A stretch of DNA of 13,858 nt from an uncultured Bacteroidales bacterium (GTDB lineage: Bacteria > Bacteroidota > Bacteroidia > Bacteroidales > Bacteroidaceae): NCBI GenBank assembly GCA_937896105.1, contig CALBKR010000111.1:1-13858 (forward strand). The letters run 5' to 3'. Position numbers and translations under genes: made by a program. The first letter of the stretch is position 1. Each line of letters opens with the position of its first letter. Below are positions 13,718 to 13,858 of this stretch, piece by piece. A model generated the notes under the pieces. It saw only the letters and a program-made list of their open reading frames with translations. It made no database searches and was not told the DNA's origin.

Positions 13718-13858
13718 CTGTGGTAAAATAAATTTACAAGTTTTGCTTTTAGAACGGCAGGTCATCGGGATCGTTGGCTGCCTTGCTGAAATCGGGCACC
13801 TCTACTTTGGGTGCGTCGATGACCGGAACATCTGCCGGAGCAGGGGCTGCGCCTCTCT
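13704..13858. repeat. Direct repeat, right copy
   Basis: This is the partner of 11159-11313, same orientation, 9 mismatches in 155 bases. It runs to the end of the window and certainly continues into the DUF3127 gene. Confidence 0.92.
13749..13858 (-). CDS. DUF3127 protein, C-terminal end (5' part off window)
   Basis: The minus-strand frame ends at TAA 13749-13751 and encodes RGAAPAPADVPVIDAPKVEV, then PDFSKAANDPDDLPF. It matches the orphan fragment near rho except for one Thr-to-Ala change. DUF3127 proteins are small Bacteroidota proteins with an OB-like core, and this one ends in an acidic DDLPF tip resembling the C-terminal tip of single-stranded-DNA-binding protein (DDDIPF), which recruits partner enzymes. 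This is presumably the intact gene, transcribed towards rho and ended by the 21-bp palindrome, but only its last 36 codons are visible. Family assignment comes mainly from the longer fragment at 11204-11392. Confidence 0.75.
   Translation of the reverse strand, partial: RGAAPAPADVPVIDAPKVEVPDFSKAANDPDDLPF

Overview
The window looks like a chromosomal segment from a member of the Bacteroidales (phylum Bacteroidota). Support comes from several upstream regions with the Bacteroidota-type promoter (TTTG or TTG, about 20 bases, TAnnTTTG), a C10 protease with a type IX secretion (Por-type) C-terminal tail, a TonB-dependent receptor with an N-terminal carboxypeptidase-regulatory-like domain, a lipoprotein with a thioredoxin fold, a Rho factor with a very long N-terminal insertion, and a DUF3127 protein.

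Layout. Positions 1-4409 hold two minus-strand genes for secreted proteins: an alpha/beta-hydrolase (esterase-like) that runs off the left edge, and a 980-residue C10 (streptopain-like) cysteine protease. A divergent promoter region (4410-4640) separates them from plus-strand genes: a TonB-dependent receptor ending in a strong intrinsic terminator, the ribosome-assembly GTPase EngB (YihA/YsxC), a thioredoxin-fold lipoprotein that has lost its CxxC motif, and transcription terminator Rho. Rho has a 29-codon open frame in its leader and its own intrinsic terminator downstream. These regions look like ordinary core chromosome.

The accessory part lies between rho and the DUF3127 gene, which enters from the right edge on the minus strand. 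About 2.5 kb of much more AT-rich DNA is inserted there. It is bracketed by two direct copies of the 3' end of the DUF3127 gene plus its downstream sequence: an orphan, start-less 3' fragment next to rho (11159-11392) and the 3' end of the presumably intact gene (13704-13858 and beyond). Over the 155 comparable bases I count 9 differences, and six of the seven coding ones are synonymous. That points to a divergent allele brought in from elsewhere rather than a recent local duplication.

The cargo is a two-gene operon. The first gene encodes a 401-residue protein without a signal peptide, with a disordered middle and a C-terminal domain carrying a zincin-like SExxH motif. Seven bases later comes a 203-residue protein with a signal peptide. 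Behind it lies a decayed, stop-containing second copy of the signal-peptide gene. Effector, immunity gene and immunity-gene remnant is my preferred reading: a small interbacterial toxin-immunity islet whose target and immunity protein would be periplasmic. This is inference from architecture; I do not recognise either protein family.

I saw no tRNA, rRNA, CRISPR array, insertion sequence, transposase or integrase in the window.
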